Shown here one piece after another: positions 32,587 to 41,391 of a stretch of DNA of 64,000 nucleotides. The position numbers were made by a program, and so were the translations under genes. The stretch lies in assembly GCA_020073645.1 (NCBI GenBank), contig JAIQET010000001.1:62001-126000 (forward strand), written 5' to 3'. Within the stretch, counting starts at the first letter, position 1, and each line of letters opens with the position of its first letter. This stretch comes from Terriglobia bacterium. GTDB lineage: Bacteria; Acidobacteriota; Terriglobia; Terriglobales; Acidobacteriaceae. The notes under the pieces are model-generated. The model was not told where the DNA came from. It searched no databases and was given only the letters and a program-made list of their open reading frames with translations.

Positions 32587-34287
32587 TCAGGCGTTCGTTT
32601 TCAGCATCTGCTCGGCGTGCCTGCGCGACGTCTCCGTCAGCTTCGCCCCGCTCAGCATGCGGGCCACTTCCTCGGTGCGCTCCTCGCCCGTGATCGGGCG
32701 GACTGTAACGCGCGTTCGCCCCGACGCTTCTTTCTTCTCGATCAGATAATGCTGGTCGGCGAAGGTTGCAATCTGAGGCAAATGGGTCACGCAGAGCACT
32801 TGATTGGCCTTGGAGAGGCTCTTGAGTTTCTTTCCCACGGCTTCCGCCGCCCGGCCCCCGATCCCGGTATCAATTTCGTCGAACACGAGGGTACGTTGGG
32901 CGCCGGAACTCCGCTTCCGGGTGTGATGGACCGACCCGGCCTCCACACTGGCCTTAAGCGCCAGCATCACCCGCGAGAGTTCCCCTCCCGAGGCAATCTG
33001 CTCTAACCGCCGCAACGGCTCGCCGGGGTTGGTGGAGATCAGGTACACCACCTGGTCGAAGCCCGTGGCCGTCCAGTTCCCTGCTTCGTCTGTGCCGCTG
33101 ACTTCGATATGGAAGTGCGACTTCATGGCGAGGTCGTTGATCTCTGCCTCGACCAATTTCTCCAGCTTCCGGGCCGCCTCGTCCCGCTTCTTGGAAATGG
33201 CACGGGCAGCTCGCAGGTATTGCTCTGCCGCCTGGGTCAGTTCGGCTCGGAGTTGGCGGAGCACTTCGTCTTTGTTCTCCATTTCCGAAAGCTTGCGGCT
33301 GACCTCTTCGCCGAAGTGGATCACGTCTTCGATCGTGGGACCGTACTTGCGTTTGAGCCGGTCTATGGCCGCCAGGCGATCTTCCACCTCCGCCAAGTGC
33401 TCCGGGGAGGCATGGATGCCGCCGGCGTAATCGCGCACCGTTGCGCCCACGTCTTCGACGCTGATGCGGGCCGATTCCAGCGCCGCCGCGGCCTCCTGAA
33501 ATTTCGGCTCGTAGCGGGCGAGTTCTTCGATCTGCTTTTGCGCCGCCCGCAACGAGGCAGAGGTGGAAGCACTGCCTTCATACAGTAGGTCGAAGGCACT
33601 CATCGCCGCGCCGTAGATCTTCTCGGCGTTGGCGAGGACACGCTTTTCGGTCTCCAGGCGTTCGTCTTCGCCCGGCTGTAGCTTAGCGTCTTCGATTTCG
33701 CGCTTCTGGAAGGTCCAGAGATCGAGCAAGCGCAGGCGGTCCTGCTCGTCGTGCTCCAACTCCTGGATGCGTGTCGCAATGCCCTTCCACTTCGAAAAGG
33801 CTTCGGCTATGGCATCCAGTTGGCTTCCGGCGAAAGCATCCAGCAAACCCAGGCGCGCGGCCGCGTCGAACGACAGCAGCGATTCGTTCTGCGCGTGGAT
33901 GGTCGCCAGGTACGGCGCCAGTTGCCGCAATACCGCCACGGTGGCGGGCTGGTTGTTTACGAAGACCCGGCCCTTTCCGCCCGTCGCGATCTCACGGCGC
34001 AGAATGATGGATTCGTCTTCGCCGTCCAAGCCGTTGGTTTCGAGGATTTGTTCGACGAACTTCTCGGCGTCGCCTTCGACCTCGAACACCGCAGAAATCA
34101 AAGCCCGGTCTGCGCCGGCGCGAATCAGGTCGGTGGAAGCTTTTTCGCCGAGCAGAAGGGCAAGGGCATCAATCAGGATGGACTTGCCCGCGCCGGTTTC
34201 GCCGGTCAGCAGGTTCAACCCCGGCGCGAACTCCACCGCCAGGTTATCGATGACCGCGTAGTTCTCGAGCCGCAGTTCGACCAGCAC
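32587..34287 (-). CDS. recN: DNA repair protein RecN
   Basis: A 566-residue SMC-like ATPase. The Walker A is GETGAGKSILIDALALLLG, the signature QIASGGELSRVMLALK and the Walker B TLVFDEIDTGIGG; the centre is coiled coil. RecN acts in double-strand break repair together with RecA. The start is GTG 34287 directly ahead of LVELRLENYAVID, as in other RecN proteins. It is transcribed away from the Tol operon. Confidence 0.96.
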   Translation of the reverse strand: MLVELRLENYAVIDNLAVEFAPGLNLLTGETGAGKSILIDALALLLGEKASTDLIRAGADRALISAVFEVEGDAEKFVEQILETNGLDGEDESIILRREIATGGKGRVFVNNQPATVAVLRQLAPYLATIHAQNESLLSFDAAARLGLLDAFAGSQLDAIAEAFSKWKGIATRIQELEHDEQDRLRLLDLWTFQKREIEDAKLQPGEDERLETEKRVLANAEKIYGAAMSAFDLLYEGSASTSASLRAAQKQIEELARYEPKFQEAAAALESARISVEDVGATVRDYAGGIHASPEHLAEVEDRLAAIDRLKRKYGPTIEDVIHFGEEVSRKLSEMENKDEVLRQLRAELTQAAEQYLRAARAISKKRDEAARKLEKLVEAEINDLAMKSHFHIEVSGTDEAGNWTATGFDQVVYLISTNPGEPLRRLEQIASGGELSRVMLALKASVEAGSVHHTRKRSSGAQRTLVFDEIDTGIGGRAAEAVGKKLKSLSKANQVLCVTHLPQIATFADQHYLIEKKEASGRTRVTVRPITGEERTEEVARMLSGAKLTETSRRHAEQMLKTNA

Positions 34288-34457
34288 CGGGAGTCCTGAG
34301 ATGCAGAATTTCCCGCGAGCATAGCATGAAAAACCCGGCCGCGAGCGACGGCTCAGATCAACAAACCTCTATCTGCAGGTTAATCCCTGGGATTCGGGCC
34401 GCCCAACAGGCCTGCCTGCTTGGTCTATAATCAAGAAACGGCATTCTCCTAATCACA

Positions 34458-35168
34458 ATGCATGTGCCCCATTTGCTGAGCGTGTTCGTCGGCGGCGAAA
34501 TCGTTGACTTGGTGCAGGAAACCGGCGCCGTCGCCAAAGCGGTGCTGCTTTTTCTGTTGGCCTTCAGCGTAGTTTCCTGGGCCATCATCCTTTCCAAGTG
34601 GCGGCTGTTGCGCCGGGCGCGGGTGCAGAGCGGACGTTTCGTGCGTGCCTTCCGCAAAGCGCAGCGCCTGCAGGATGTCGCTACCGTGGCCGAACAGTTC
34701 CGTCCCAGCCCCCTGGTGGGAGTGTTTGAAAGCGGCTTCGAGGAATACCGGCGCCAAGGAGGCGTGGTCCGGAGTCTGCTCGCCGTCCAGCGCGCCATGC
34801 AGATTGCCGCGTCGGAGGAGATGACCCGCTTTGAGCGCAATCTCCCATGGCTCGCCATCACCGGCGCAGTCACGCCGTTTGTCGGGCTTTTCGGCACCGT
34901 CTGGGGCATCATCGACGCCTTCCACGGGCTGGGCACTGCCGGCGCCGCCACCCTGCGCGCGGTTGCGCCCGGCATCTCGGAGGCCTTGATTACTACTGCT
35001 GCCGGACTCGCGGCCGCCATTCCCGCGGTAATCGCCTACAACCTGATCGGCGGCTCCATCCGTGATTTCGCCGCGCGCGGCGATGACTTCGCGCTGGAGA
35101 TGCTGAACGCGGTGGAACGCCAGCAGCCACAAGCCCGCGCGGCGGAAGCTCCGGAGGCGCGGCGCTGA
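34458..35168 (+). CDS. tolQ: TolQ/ExbB proton channel subunit
   Basis: A 236-residue MotA/TolQ/ExbB protein with three membrane helices: AKAVLLFLLAFSVVSWAIIL, LAITGAVTPFVGLFGTVWGII and ALITTAAGLAAAIPAVIAYN. With TolR it forms the proton-driven motor that energises Tol-Pal during outer-membrane constriction. It opens the tolQ-tolR-tolA-tolB-pal-cpoB series; tolR begins on its last base (TGATG). Confidence 0.93.
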   Translation: MHVPHLLSVFVGGEIVDLVQETGAVAKAVLLFLLAFSVVSWAIILSKWRLLRRARVQSGRFVRAFRKAQRLQDVATVAEQFRPSPLVGVFESGFEEYRRQGGVVRSLLAVQRAMQIAASEEMTRFERNLPWLAITGAVTPFVGLFGTVWGIIDAFHGLGTAGAATLRAVAPGISEALITTAAGLAAAIPAVIAYNLIGGSIRDFAARGDDFALEMLNAVERQQPQARAAEAPEARR

Positions 35169-35596
35169 TGGCCTTCACTACTGCCAACGGACGCACCCAG
35201 ACTTCGCTTTCCGACATCAACATCACCCCCTTAGTGGACGTGGTGCTGGTGCTGCTAATCATCTTCATGGTCACCGCTCCGGTGCTGCAGTCCGGCATTG
35301 AGGTCAACGTGCCCAGGACGCGCACCGTGAAAGAAATTACCGAGGAGCGACTGGTTATCAGCATCGACAAGAAACAGCGCGTCTTCCTCGGCAACGATCC
35401 CATCAACATCAACGAAATTGCCGACAAACTGCATCAAAAGATAAGGGACCCGCAGCACCAGTCCATCTTCGTGCGCGCCGATGAAGACGTCCCCTTTGGC
35501 GCCTTCGCGACCGTGATGGACGCGGTGAAGCGATCGGGCATCAGCAACGTGAGCATCGTGACCCAACCGCTCGAAACGCATGGCAGCCAACGCTGA
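35168..35596 (+). CDS. tolR: TolR/ExbD proton channel subunit
   Basis: A 142-residue ExbD/TolR protein with one N-terminal helix. SDINITPLVDVVLVLLIIFMV carries the conserved proton-carrying aspartate (LVDV). The periplasmic domain ends in FGAFATVMDAVKRSGISNVSIVT. It overlaps the next gene by 17 bases, which points to coupled expression. Confidence 0.94.
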   Translation: MAFTTANGRTQTSLSDINITPLVDVVLVLLIIFMVTAPVLQSGIEVNVPRTRTVKEITEERLVISIDKKQRVFLGNDPININEIADKLHQKIRDPQHQSIFVRADEDVPFGAFATVMDAVKRSGISNVSIVTQPLETHGSQR

Positions 35597-36368
35597 GATT
35601 TTTCTCGAGCACGGTGAGTGGGGCAAGCCTCTGGCTTGGTCGGTGGGGCTGCATGTCGCGCTGACCGGGTTGATTGTCCTGTACGCCGTGGTGGCTCCGG
35701 GCCGTGGTACCGGAATCTGGGGAGCGGGCGGCGGCGGGGATGCCATCGGCGTCAGCCTGGTCAGCACGGTTCCTCTGCCCGCCAGCCCGGTGCAGACGCA
35801 GAACGTGCTGGCCAACGAGTCCAAGGGCCTTTCTCAATCGTTACCCAAGGTGGAAGAAAAAGAGCCGGAAGCGATTCCCCTCGCGGATAAGACCTCGAAG
35901 AAGAAACCGAAGAAGGAGACCAGCGCCAGCAAGCAGAAGCCGCAGCCGGAGCCGGTCGAGGAAGCCAGCAATGTGGTCCCCTTCGGGCAGGGTGGCCCGG
36001 TCAGCGGGCCCTATGGCATGTTTAACGCGGGGGGAGCCAAAGGCGGGTTCGGGTTCACTGGCGGAGGCGGCGACTTCGGCAGTCGTTACGCGTGGTACGT
36101 GCGCGTGGTGCAGCAGAAAGTCTCTGAAAACTGGCTGAAATATGAAGTGGACCCGCGCATCACCGACGCCCGGCGCGTTTACGTCACCTTTGATGTGGTG
36201 CGCGATGGGCATCCGACGAATGTCCAAATCGAACAGTCCAGCGGTGTGCCCTCGCTGGATCAGTCGGCCGTCCGGGCCATCCAGCGTATTGACACGTTTG
36301 GTCCGCTGCCGGGAGATTATTCTGGCAACAAGGTTTCGGTCGAGTTCTGGTTCGATTACAAGAGATAG
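35580..36368 (+). CDS. TonB/TolA-like energy transducer
   Basis: A 262-residue protein with an N-terminal membrane helix (SVGLHVALTGLIVLYAVVA), a Lys/Pro/Glu-rich middle (KKKPKKETSASKQKPQPEP), a Gly-rich stretch and a C-terminal TonB-like domain (VQQKVSENWLKYEVD, VYVTFDVVRDGHPTNVQIEQSSG). By position between tolR and tolB it does the job of TolA. The domain is closer to TonB than to enterobacterial TolA, common outside Proteobacteria. Confidence 0.85.
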   Translation: MAANAEIFLEHGEWGKPLAWSVGLHVALTGLIVLYAVVAPGRGTGIWGAGGGGDAIGVSLVSTVPLPASPVQTQNVLANESKGLSQSLPKVEEKEPEAIPLADKTSKKKPKKETSASKQKPQPEPVEEASNVVPFGQGGPVSGPYGMFNAGGAKGGFGFTGGGGDFGSRYAWYVRVVQQKVSENWLKYEVDPRITDARRVYVTFDVVRDGHPTNVQIEQSSGVPSLDQSAVRAIQRIDTFGPLPGDYSGNKVSVEFWFDYKR

Positions 36369-36408
36369 CTACGCGCTTTCAGGGGTTTCACAAGGAAATG
36401 GCACTATT

Positions 36409-37734
36409 ATGAAGTGGTTCTCAGCCTTGTTTCTGCTCTTCCTCCTGCTGGCGCCGACCTTCGGCCAACAGGACTGGATTCGAACGGGTACTGGCCTGGG
36501 TGTGGAGAAGGTCCGCCTGGCCGTCCCTGACTTCAAGCCTTCCAACCAAGACCCCAGGAACGCTGACCTGCTCAAAGTCTTTAACGACACCCTCTGGAAT
36601 GACCTCGACAACGCGGGCATCTTCGACATGGTGTCGAAGAGCTTCATGCCGACGGACACCCCAGCCAATCCCTCCGACGTGAGGTTTGACGCTTGGAACA
36701 CAGCTCCAGTCAACGCCTCCATGCTGGCCTTCGGGAATTTGGGTACTTCCGGGAACGCTCTTACGGTGCAGGGCTGGCTCTATGACGTCAAGAACGTCAC
36801 CTCGCCGCAGGTGCTGGGTAAGCAGTACCAGGATGCGGCCACGGCCGACGCTGCCCGCATCACCGCCCACAAGTTCGCGGACGAGATCATTTTCCGGCTG
36901 GGCGGAGGCATCCCGGGGGTGGCCGAGAGTTCGATCTATTTCGTCAGCAGCCGCAGCGGACACAAGGAAATCTGGGCCATGGATTACGACGGGGCCAACC
37001 AGCGGCAACTGACGCATCTCGGTTCCATTTCCCTGTCGCCGCGGATCTCGCCGGACGGCTCGCGCCTCGCCTTTAGCTCTCTCGCCAAGGGCGGCTGGGA
37101 TATCCTGATGTATTCGTTGGATCTGAACCGCCTGGTCAGTTTCCCCAGGTTTGGCGGCACCAACCTCTCCCCGGCATGGTCTCCTGACGGCACTAGGCTG
37201 GCTTTCTCATCCTCGCGTACCGGTGATTCCGAGATTTATGTGACGGACTCTTCCGGCGGAAATCTGAAGCGCCTGACCGCGTTCAAAGGCCCCGATGTTT
37301 CGCCGGTCTGGAACCGCAAGACCGGGTCACAAATCTCCTGGGTCAGCGGCCGGACCGGACTGCCCCAGATCTATACCATGGAGGCCGATGGCACCAACGA
37401 CCAGCGCATGACCGACGAGGGCTATGCGGTCTCCCCCTCCTGGTCCCCAAATGGGCAATTTCTGGTTTTCTCCTGGATTCGGCACTATGGCCCGGGGGCT
37501 CCGGGGGCGCAAGATATATACATCATGGATATCGCCAGCAAGCAGTGGGTACAGTTGACCCACGATGGCGGCCGCAATGATTTTCCTTGCTGGTCGCCTG
37601 ACGGACGGCACATTATTTTTCAATCCAGCCGCTCCGGTGGCGAGCAAATCTGGACTATGCTGGCCGATGGCTCCAATCAGAAGCAGTTGACTTTCACCGG
37701 CAGCAATACTCAACCGAACTGGAGTTGGAAGTAG
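36409..37734 (+). CDS. tolB: Tol-Pal system protein TolB
   Basis: A 441-residue periplasmic protein. ATG 36409 opens a signal peptide (WFSALFLLFLLLAPTFG); the open frame upstream is a shadow. The N-terminal domain (VEKVRLAVPDFKPSNQDP, NDLDNAGIFDMV) is followed by a six-bladed propeller with repeated ISPDGSRLAFSS, WSPDGTRLAFSSSRTG, WSPNGQFLVFSW units. TolB binds Pal and relays between the motor and the outer membrane. Confidence 0.95.
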   Translation: MKWFSALFLLFLLLAPTFGQQDWIRTGTGLGVEKVRLAVPDFKPSNQDPRNADLLKVFNDTLWNDLDNAGIFDMVSKSFMPTDTPANPSDVRFDAWNTAPVNASMLAFGNLGTSGNALTVQGWLYDVKNVTSPQVLGKQYQDAATADAARITAHKFADEIIFRLGGGIPGVAESSIYFVSSRSGHKEIWAMDYDGANQRQLTHLGSISLSPRISPDGSRLAFSSLAKGGWDILMYSLDLNRLVSFPRFGGTNLSPAWSPDGTRLAFSSSRTGDSEIYVTDSSGGNLKRLTAFKGPDVSPVWNRKTGSQISWVSGRTGLPQIYTMEADGTNDQRMTDEGYAVSPSWSPNGQFLVFSWIRHYGPGAPGAQDIYIMDIASKQWVQLTHDGGRNDFPCWSPDGRHIIFQSSRSGGEQIWTMLADGSNQKQLTFTGSNTQPNWSWK

Positions 37735-37860
37735 GATCACACTTATGTTTGACGTGTCTTTCATTCAATCCGGTCCGCAAAAGGCGGAGAAGTTGACCCG
37801 CCCCTGCTGGACTCGAACTGCGCGCCGGCAACCAGGGCGCGCTTATGCACGGAGGAGAAG

Positions 37861-38595
37861 GTGAAGCAGCAAAGACTGAAGTGGATTACGCTCATATTCG
37901 CTTTGGGCGCCATCATGATGCTGGGCGCCTGTAAGAAAAAAGTGGCGCCCCCACCCCCACCACCGCCACCGCCACCGGCCGCGCCCACAGCCTCGCTGAC
38001 CGCGAGCCCGGACACGATCCAGAAGGGTCAGTCCACTACCCTGACCTGGCAGACCAGCAATGCCACCGACGTCAGCATTGACGGCATCGGTGCCGTGCAG
38101 GCCATCGGTTCCCAACAGGTCACTCCGGCGGATTCGACCACCTATCACTTGACCGCCAAGGGACCTGGGGGAACGCAGGATGCCACGGCACGGGTCACGG
38201 TGACCGCGCCTCCTCCGCCACCCCCACCGCCGCCCTCGGCCACTGAGGAGGAGTTGTTCGCGCGGAACGTCAAGGACATCTACTTCGACTACGACAAGTA
38301 CGATATTCGGGGGGACCAGCAATCCGCGTTGCAGGGGGATATTGATTTCCTCAGGCAGCATCCCAACATCAGCTTCACGATCGAGGGACACTGCGACGAG
38401 CGTGGTTCTACCGAATACAATCTCGCCTTGGGTGACAACCGCGCCAACAGTGTGAAGAGCGCGCTGGTGCAAGGTGGCGTCAGCGCCGGCAACATCAAGA
38501 CGATCAGTTACGGCAAGGAAAAGCCGCTCTGCACTGAGTCCAACGAACAGTGCTGGCAGACGAACCGGCGCGGCCACTTCGTGTACGGGAAGTAG
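37861..38595 (+). CDS. pal: Peptidoglycan-associated lipoprotein Pal with extra Ig-like domain
   Basis: A 244-residue lipoprotein starting at GTG 37861 behind GGAGGAGAAG. The lipobox is LGAC. Then come a run of nine or more prolines, an Ig-like segment (SLTASPDTIQKGQSTTLTW ... STTYHLTAKGPGG), a second proline run and an OmpA-like domain (IYFDYDKYDIR, IEGHCDERGSTEYNLALGDNRA) with the peptidoglycan-binding Asp and Arg. Classical Pal lacks the Ig-like domain, so this form has a longer, jointed linker between membrane and cell wall. Confidence 0.92.
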   Translation: MKQQRLKWITLIFALGAIMMLGACKKKVAPPPPPPPPPPAAPTASLTASPDTIQKGQSTTLTWQTSNATDVSIDGIGAVQAIGSQQVTPADSTTYHLTAKGPGGTQDATARVTVTAPPPPPPPPPSATEEELFARNVKDIYFDYDKYDIRGDQQSALQGDIDFLRQHPNISFTIEGHCDERGSTEYNLALGDNRANSVKSALVQGGVSAGNIKTISYGKEKPLCTESNEQCWQTNRRGHFVYGK

Positions 38596-38598
38596 CAT

Positions 38599-38643
38599 TT
38601 GGTAGCGCCGGCATCCCCCCAAGCAGGGGACGTCGGCGCTCCG
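38599..38643 (-). repeat. Dispersed GCCGGCG repeat, family R1 (degenerate copy 5)
   Basis: GGTAGCGCCGGCATCCCCCC and GGGGACGTCGGCGCTCC just after the pal stop. It keeps the GTAGCGCCGGC start and pairs into a hairpin, but with mismatches to the other copies. Confidence 0.5.
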
Positions 38644-38760
38644 GTTGCCTCTTGGACGGCTCCAAGACAAGTCTGTCTGGAACGCGCTATTCTGCAAGTA
38701 GACCGGCGCGGCCTTGCCGCTGGGCGTGCCACAAATCTTGACTCTGGCTTGGAACAAGTT

Positions 38761-39606
38761 ATGAAAATGCAACGATATCTGATCATTCTTGTGGTGGTTG
38801 TGCTGGGTTTGGCCCTTACCCCAGCATGGGGCGTGAGCAAAGAAATCGTCCAGTTGCAGACTCAGGTGCAGGCGCTGCAGGACCAGATGGCGCAGATGAA
38901 GCAGTCCTTTGACGAGCGCATGGGGGTCATGCAGCACCTGATCGAGCAGAGCACAGACAACGCCAACAAAGTCTCAAACTCGATCACCAACCTGCAGAAC
39001 GCCTTGCAGAAGCAACAGGGAGACCAAGGCGCCCACCTGGACCAACTCTCCGGCCAGATCCAGGCCCTCAACGATACGCTCGACGAATTAAAGGCTCGCC
39101 TGGCTAAGGTCAGCAAGCAACTGGAGGATTTGCAGTCCGCCCAGCAGACCCTGGCCGCGCAGCAGGCGCAGCAACAGGCCCAGGCCCAGGCGCCCCCGCC
39201 CGACGTGCTCTATAACAACGCCTTGCGGGATTTCAACGCCGGCAAGAATGATCTTGCCACCCAGGAGTTCAACGACTACATCAAGTTCTATCCCAACACT
39301 GACCTGGCTGGAAATTCGTACTTCTACTTGGCGGACATCGAGTACCGGCAGGGCAACTTTCAGCAGGCCGTCAAAGACTACGACCAGGTAATCCAGAACT
39401 TTCCCACTGGCAACAAGGCGCCGTCGGCTCAGTTAAAGAAGGGTTTCGCCCTGCTCGAACTCGGGCAGACCGACGACGGCGTGTCCGAACTCCGCCACGT
39501 CATCCAGCGCTATCCCCGGTCCAACGAGGCGCTGCAGGCCAAGGAACGCCTGCGCAAGATGGGAGTGTCGACGACGGGGACTACAGCGAAGAAAACGCCG
39601 CAGTAG
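38761..39606 (+). CDS. cpoB: Cell division coordinator CpoB/YbgF
   Basis: A 281-residue periplasmic protein. ATG 38761 gives a signal peptide (YLIILVVVVLGLALTPAWG). A Gln-rich trimerising coiled coil (about residues 25-140) is followed by TPR repeats (LYNNALRDFNAGKNDLATQEF, SYFYLADIEYRQGNFQQAV, LKKGFALLELGQTDDGVSEL). CpoB links Tol-Pal with peptidoglycan synthesis at the septum. It closes the Tol operon. Confidence 0.92.
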   Translation: MKMQRYLIILVVVVLGLALTPAWGVSKEIVQLQTQVQALQDQMAQMKQSFDERMGVMQHLIEQSTDNANKVSNSITNLQNALQKQQGDQGAHLDQLSGQIQALNDTLDELKARLAKVSKQLEDLQSAQQTLAAQQAQQQAQAQAPPPDVLYNNALRDFNAGKNDLATQEFNDYIKFYPNTDLAGNSYFYLADIEYRQGNFQQAVKDYDQVIQNFPTGNKAPSAQLKKGFALLELGQTDDGVSELRHVIQRYPRSNEALQAKERLRKMGVSTTGTTAKKTPQ

Positions 39607-39616
39607 AAGCTATTTT

Positions 39617-39675
39617 CAATTGCCGATTGCCAATCTGAACTGTGCGTTTTTCAATCGGCAATTGGCAATTGAAAA
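39617..39675. repeat. Heptad-type hairpin element H3 (unit ATTGCCR)
   Basis: CAATTGCCGATTGCCAATC and its inverted partner CAATCGGCAATTGGCAATTG, separated by about 19 bases. The 7-base spacing matches elements H1 and H2 but the unit differs. It lies between the convergent cpoB and ferredoxin-like genes, so it may serve as a transcription end. Confidence 0.6.
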
Positions 39676-39685
39676 CGGGCAATCC

Positions 39686-40009
39686 TCAAGGCTTCCCTTC
39701 ATCCAACTTCAGAGTTCTCAGGCTGTACTTGATCTCCATGGTCACTTCCTTCACCCGCATGCCTTCCTGCACCATCAGCTTGCAGGAGATGGCTGTCCGG
39801 GCGGGAGTGCCATCGCCCAGGTCGTAGCTCACGCGGCAGTACTGGCAGTCCTCGTTCCAGCAAAACCGCCCGTAGGACACCGCCTCGGGCGCCAGATACT
39901 GGAAACAACGCAGCAATGTGTTGTTCTCAGGGACCTCAAATTCCCTGCCCAGAATGGTGACCTTGACCAGGCGGGTGAAAGGCCGGAACAACGTGGATGG
40001 AGCAGTCAT
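39686..40009 (-). CDS. Small 2Fe-2S ferredoxin-like protein
   Basis: A 107-residue protein with the plant-type [2Fe-2S] cysteine pattern: FCWNEDCQYC (CX4CX2C) and a fourth cysteine in TAISCK. The first strand ILGREFEVPENNTLLRCF is typical of the ubiquitin-like ferredoxin fold also seen at the start of NuoG. No partner oxidoreductase is adjacent; the nearest ferredoxin user is korAB, 1.5 kb away on the same strand, so a role as its electron carrier is a guess. Confidence 0.72.
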   Translation of the reverse strand: MTAPSTLFRPFTRLVKVTILGREFEVPENNTLLRCFQYLAPEAVSYGRFCWNEDCQYCRVSYDLGDGTPARTAISCKLMVQEGMRVKEVTMEIKYSLRTLKLDEGKP

Positions 40010-40170
40010 CCTGGAAGCATTCTAGGTTAGCTTCCGATACGCAGAAAAAACGAAGGTGGTTGTACGACGGGGAGACGCTCGCACAACCACCTTTCCAATG
40101 TCGCAGCCGGAATGGATTCATCCCGCTCTCGCGACCAAGATCTATTACTCACCGCATCACCGCGGAACGA

Positions 40171-40392
40171 CTAAGCCGCTCCATGCCGCCGGTGATGCCG
40201 GCGCGCCCGGCGCCGGTGGTGCCGCCGCCGCTCGCGGCGCTCTCGCCGCTCCATCGCCCGGCTCTCGCTCCGCTCCGCGGCACTGGCGCCTGGGGCTGCT
40301 GGACTCGGGGTTGCCGCCGGCCCTCCCGTCTGCGCCCACAAACTCATCCCGAACAGCAGCACGCTACCCAGAATCAGCATTACTCGTTTCAT
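40171..40392 (-). CDS. Exported Arg/His-rich small protein
   Basis: A 73-residue product with a good signal peptide (VMLILGSVLLFGMSLWAQ), then a Pro/Ala linker and a strongly basic tail with RRERRERRRHHRRRARRHH. No family recognised. The basic tail could bind nucleic acid, phosphate-rich polymers or metal through its histidines. Low-complexity makes the call less certain. Confidence 0.5.
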   Translation of the reverse strand: MKRVMLILGSVLLFGMSLWAQTGGPAATPSPAAPGASAAERSESRAMERRERRERRRHHRRRARRHHRRHGAA

Positions 40393-40513
40393 TCCACACT
40401 CCTTGGCCTTCCCTGCTTATACCGATCATAAACACCTTTCCCGGGGCGAAGTTTCGTCGTAGGCTAGCCTATGTAGGCAACCTTGATTCCTCGGCCTACG
40501 GGAGCATTCATCT

Positions 40514-40732
40514 ATGACCGATCACAAGGACCAGGACCGTTTGAAAGGGGCGTTAGAGAAGGAAGATCCTACGCAAACCGACAACACATCCATGCAGGGC
40601 CAACTCGGACATCGCGACCAAGACCCCATGCTGAAAGCCGCTGACACGGACTTCCCCGAGCCCGGGGAAAATCCGGAGCACACGGGGGAGCCGGAGAAGG
40701 TAGAGGAACAAAGTGTAGAGGAAGTGACCTAG
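40514..40732 (+). CDS. Small acidic hydrophilic protein
   Basis: A 72-residue polar protein (DQDRLKGALEKEDPTQTD, FPEPGENPEHTGEPEKVEEQ) with no hydrophobic core and no signal. It is probably intrinsically disordered. No family is recognised. A run with GGGAGCATTC before ATG offers a fair ribosome site. It may be a stress-related disordered protein. Confidence 0.5.
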   Translation: MTDHKDQDRLKGALEKEDPTQTDNTSMQGQLGHRDQDPMLKAADTDFPEPGENPEHTGEPEKVEEQSVEEVT

Positions 40733-40739
40733 AAACCTG

Positions 40740-41045
40740 TCAACCCTCCAACAGGACTTGCGGGTGCTTCTGCGCGATAGCTAGTAGCTTCAGGGCAGCG
40801 TGCCGTGGCTGCCGCACTCCCTGTTCCCAGCTCTCTACCGTGTTCGGACTTACATTGATCAGCTTTGCGAACTTTGCCTGGCTGGCGTGCAACGAGAGCC
40901 TGATCCGTCTGATTTCCGCCGGTCTTATCCTCCGGGCAGGGGTGGGAATTTCAGTCGTGCGCAGATCAATCGCTTCGCCGCGCTCATAACGCCGGGAATC
41001 CCTCAAAGCCGCTTTCAGTTCCTCAAATACTTTGCGCTTCGCCAT
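40740..41045 (-). CDS. HTH-type antitoxin/regulator partnered with RelE-like toxin
   Basis: A 101-residue XRE-type protein starting at ATG 41045 (MAKRKVFEELKAALRD). The helix-turn-helix is LSLHASQAKFAKLINVSPNTVESWEQGVRQPR, near the C-terminus, as in NadS/HigA2-type antitoxins. It follows the toxin gene after 7 bases, giving a toxin-first operon that shares the palindromic operator at 41388. Confidence 0.82.
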   Translation of the reverse strand: MAKRKVFEELKAALRDSRRYERGEAIDLRTTEIPTPARRIRPAEIRRIRLSLHASQAKFAKLINVSPNTVESWEQGVRQPRHAALKLLAIAQKHPQVLLEG

Positions 41046-41052
41046 GTTTCTC

Positions 41053-41391
41053 CTAAACCACCTGCTTGATCGCCTCGACAATCTTTCTCAGCGCCTTCCG
41101 TTCATCCCAGGAAAGGTCTTCCTGTTCATCCTTGTCGAGCAGCAACAACAGATGGATGTGCTGTTTCCGCACAAGGTAAAGAAAGAAGTATCGATAGCCT
41201 CCACGCTTTCCCTTGCCCCTAGCGGGATTAGAGGTTCGTGCTTTCCGTATGCCACCCAACCCCTGCAACAGGTTTCTCCGTTCCGGGCTTTTCAGAAGGT
41301 CAGCCTGAATCCGTTCCAGGACTTCGTGGGCCTTGCCTCCTGCCAGATCCTCTAACCTCTTGGTAAACGAGCGCGATTCAATGAATACCAC
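41053..41391 (-). CDS. RelE-superfamily toxin (HigB2-like)
   Basis: A 112-residue toxin beginning at GTG 41391; family members begin MVFIE, exactly what this start gives (VFIESRSFTKRL). GGIRKARTSNPARGKGKRGGYRYFFLYL is the diagnostic block of the HigB2/RelE subgroup, with the basic residues that contact mRNA. The start codon lies within the 28-bp palindrome, so repressor binding would block both transcription and a very short leader. Confidence 0.85.
   Translation of the reverse strand: MVFIESRSFTKRLEDLAGGKAHEVLERIQADLLKSPERRNLLQGLGGIRKARTSNPARGKGKRGGYRYFFLYLVRKQHIHLLLLLDKDEQEDLSWDERKALRKIVEAIKQVV

Noticed and set aside
40157-40339. 60-residue minus-strand ORF in the Arg/His-rich region
   Set aside because: It lies in another frame of the 40171-40392 gene, which has a good signal peptide.
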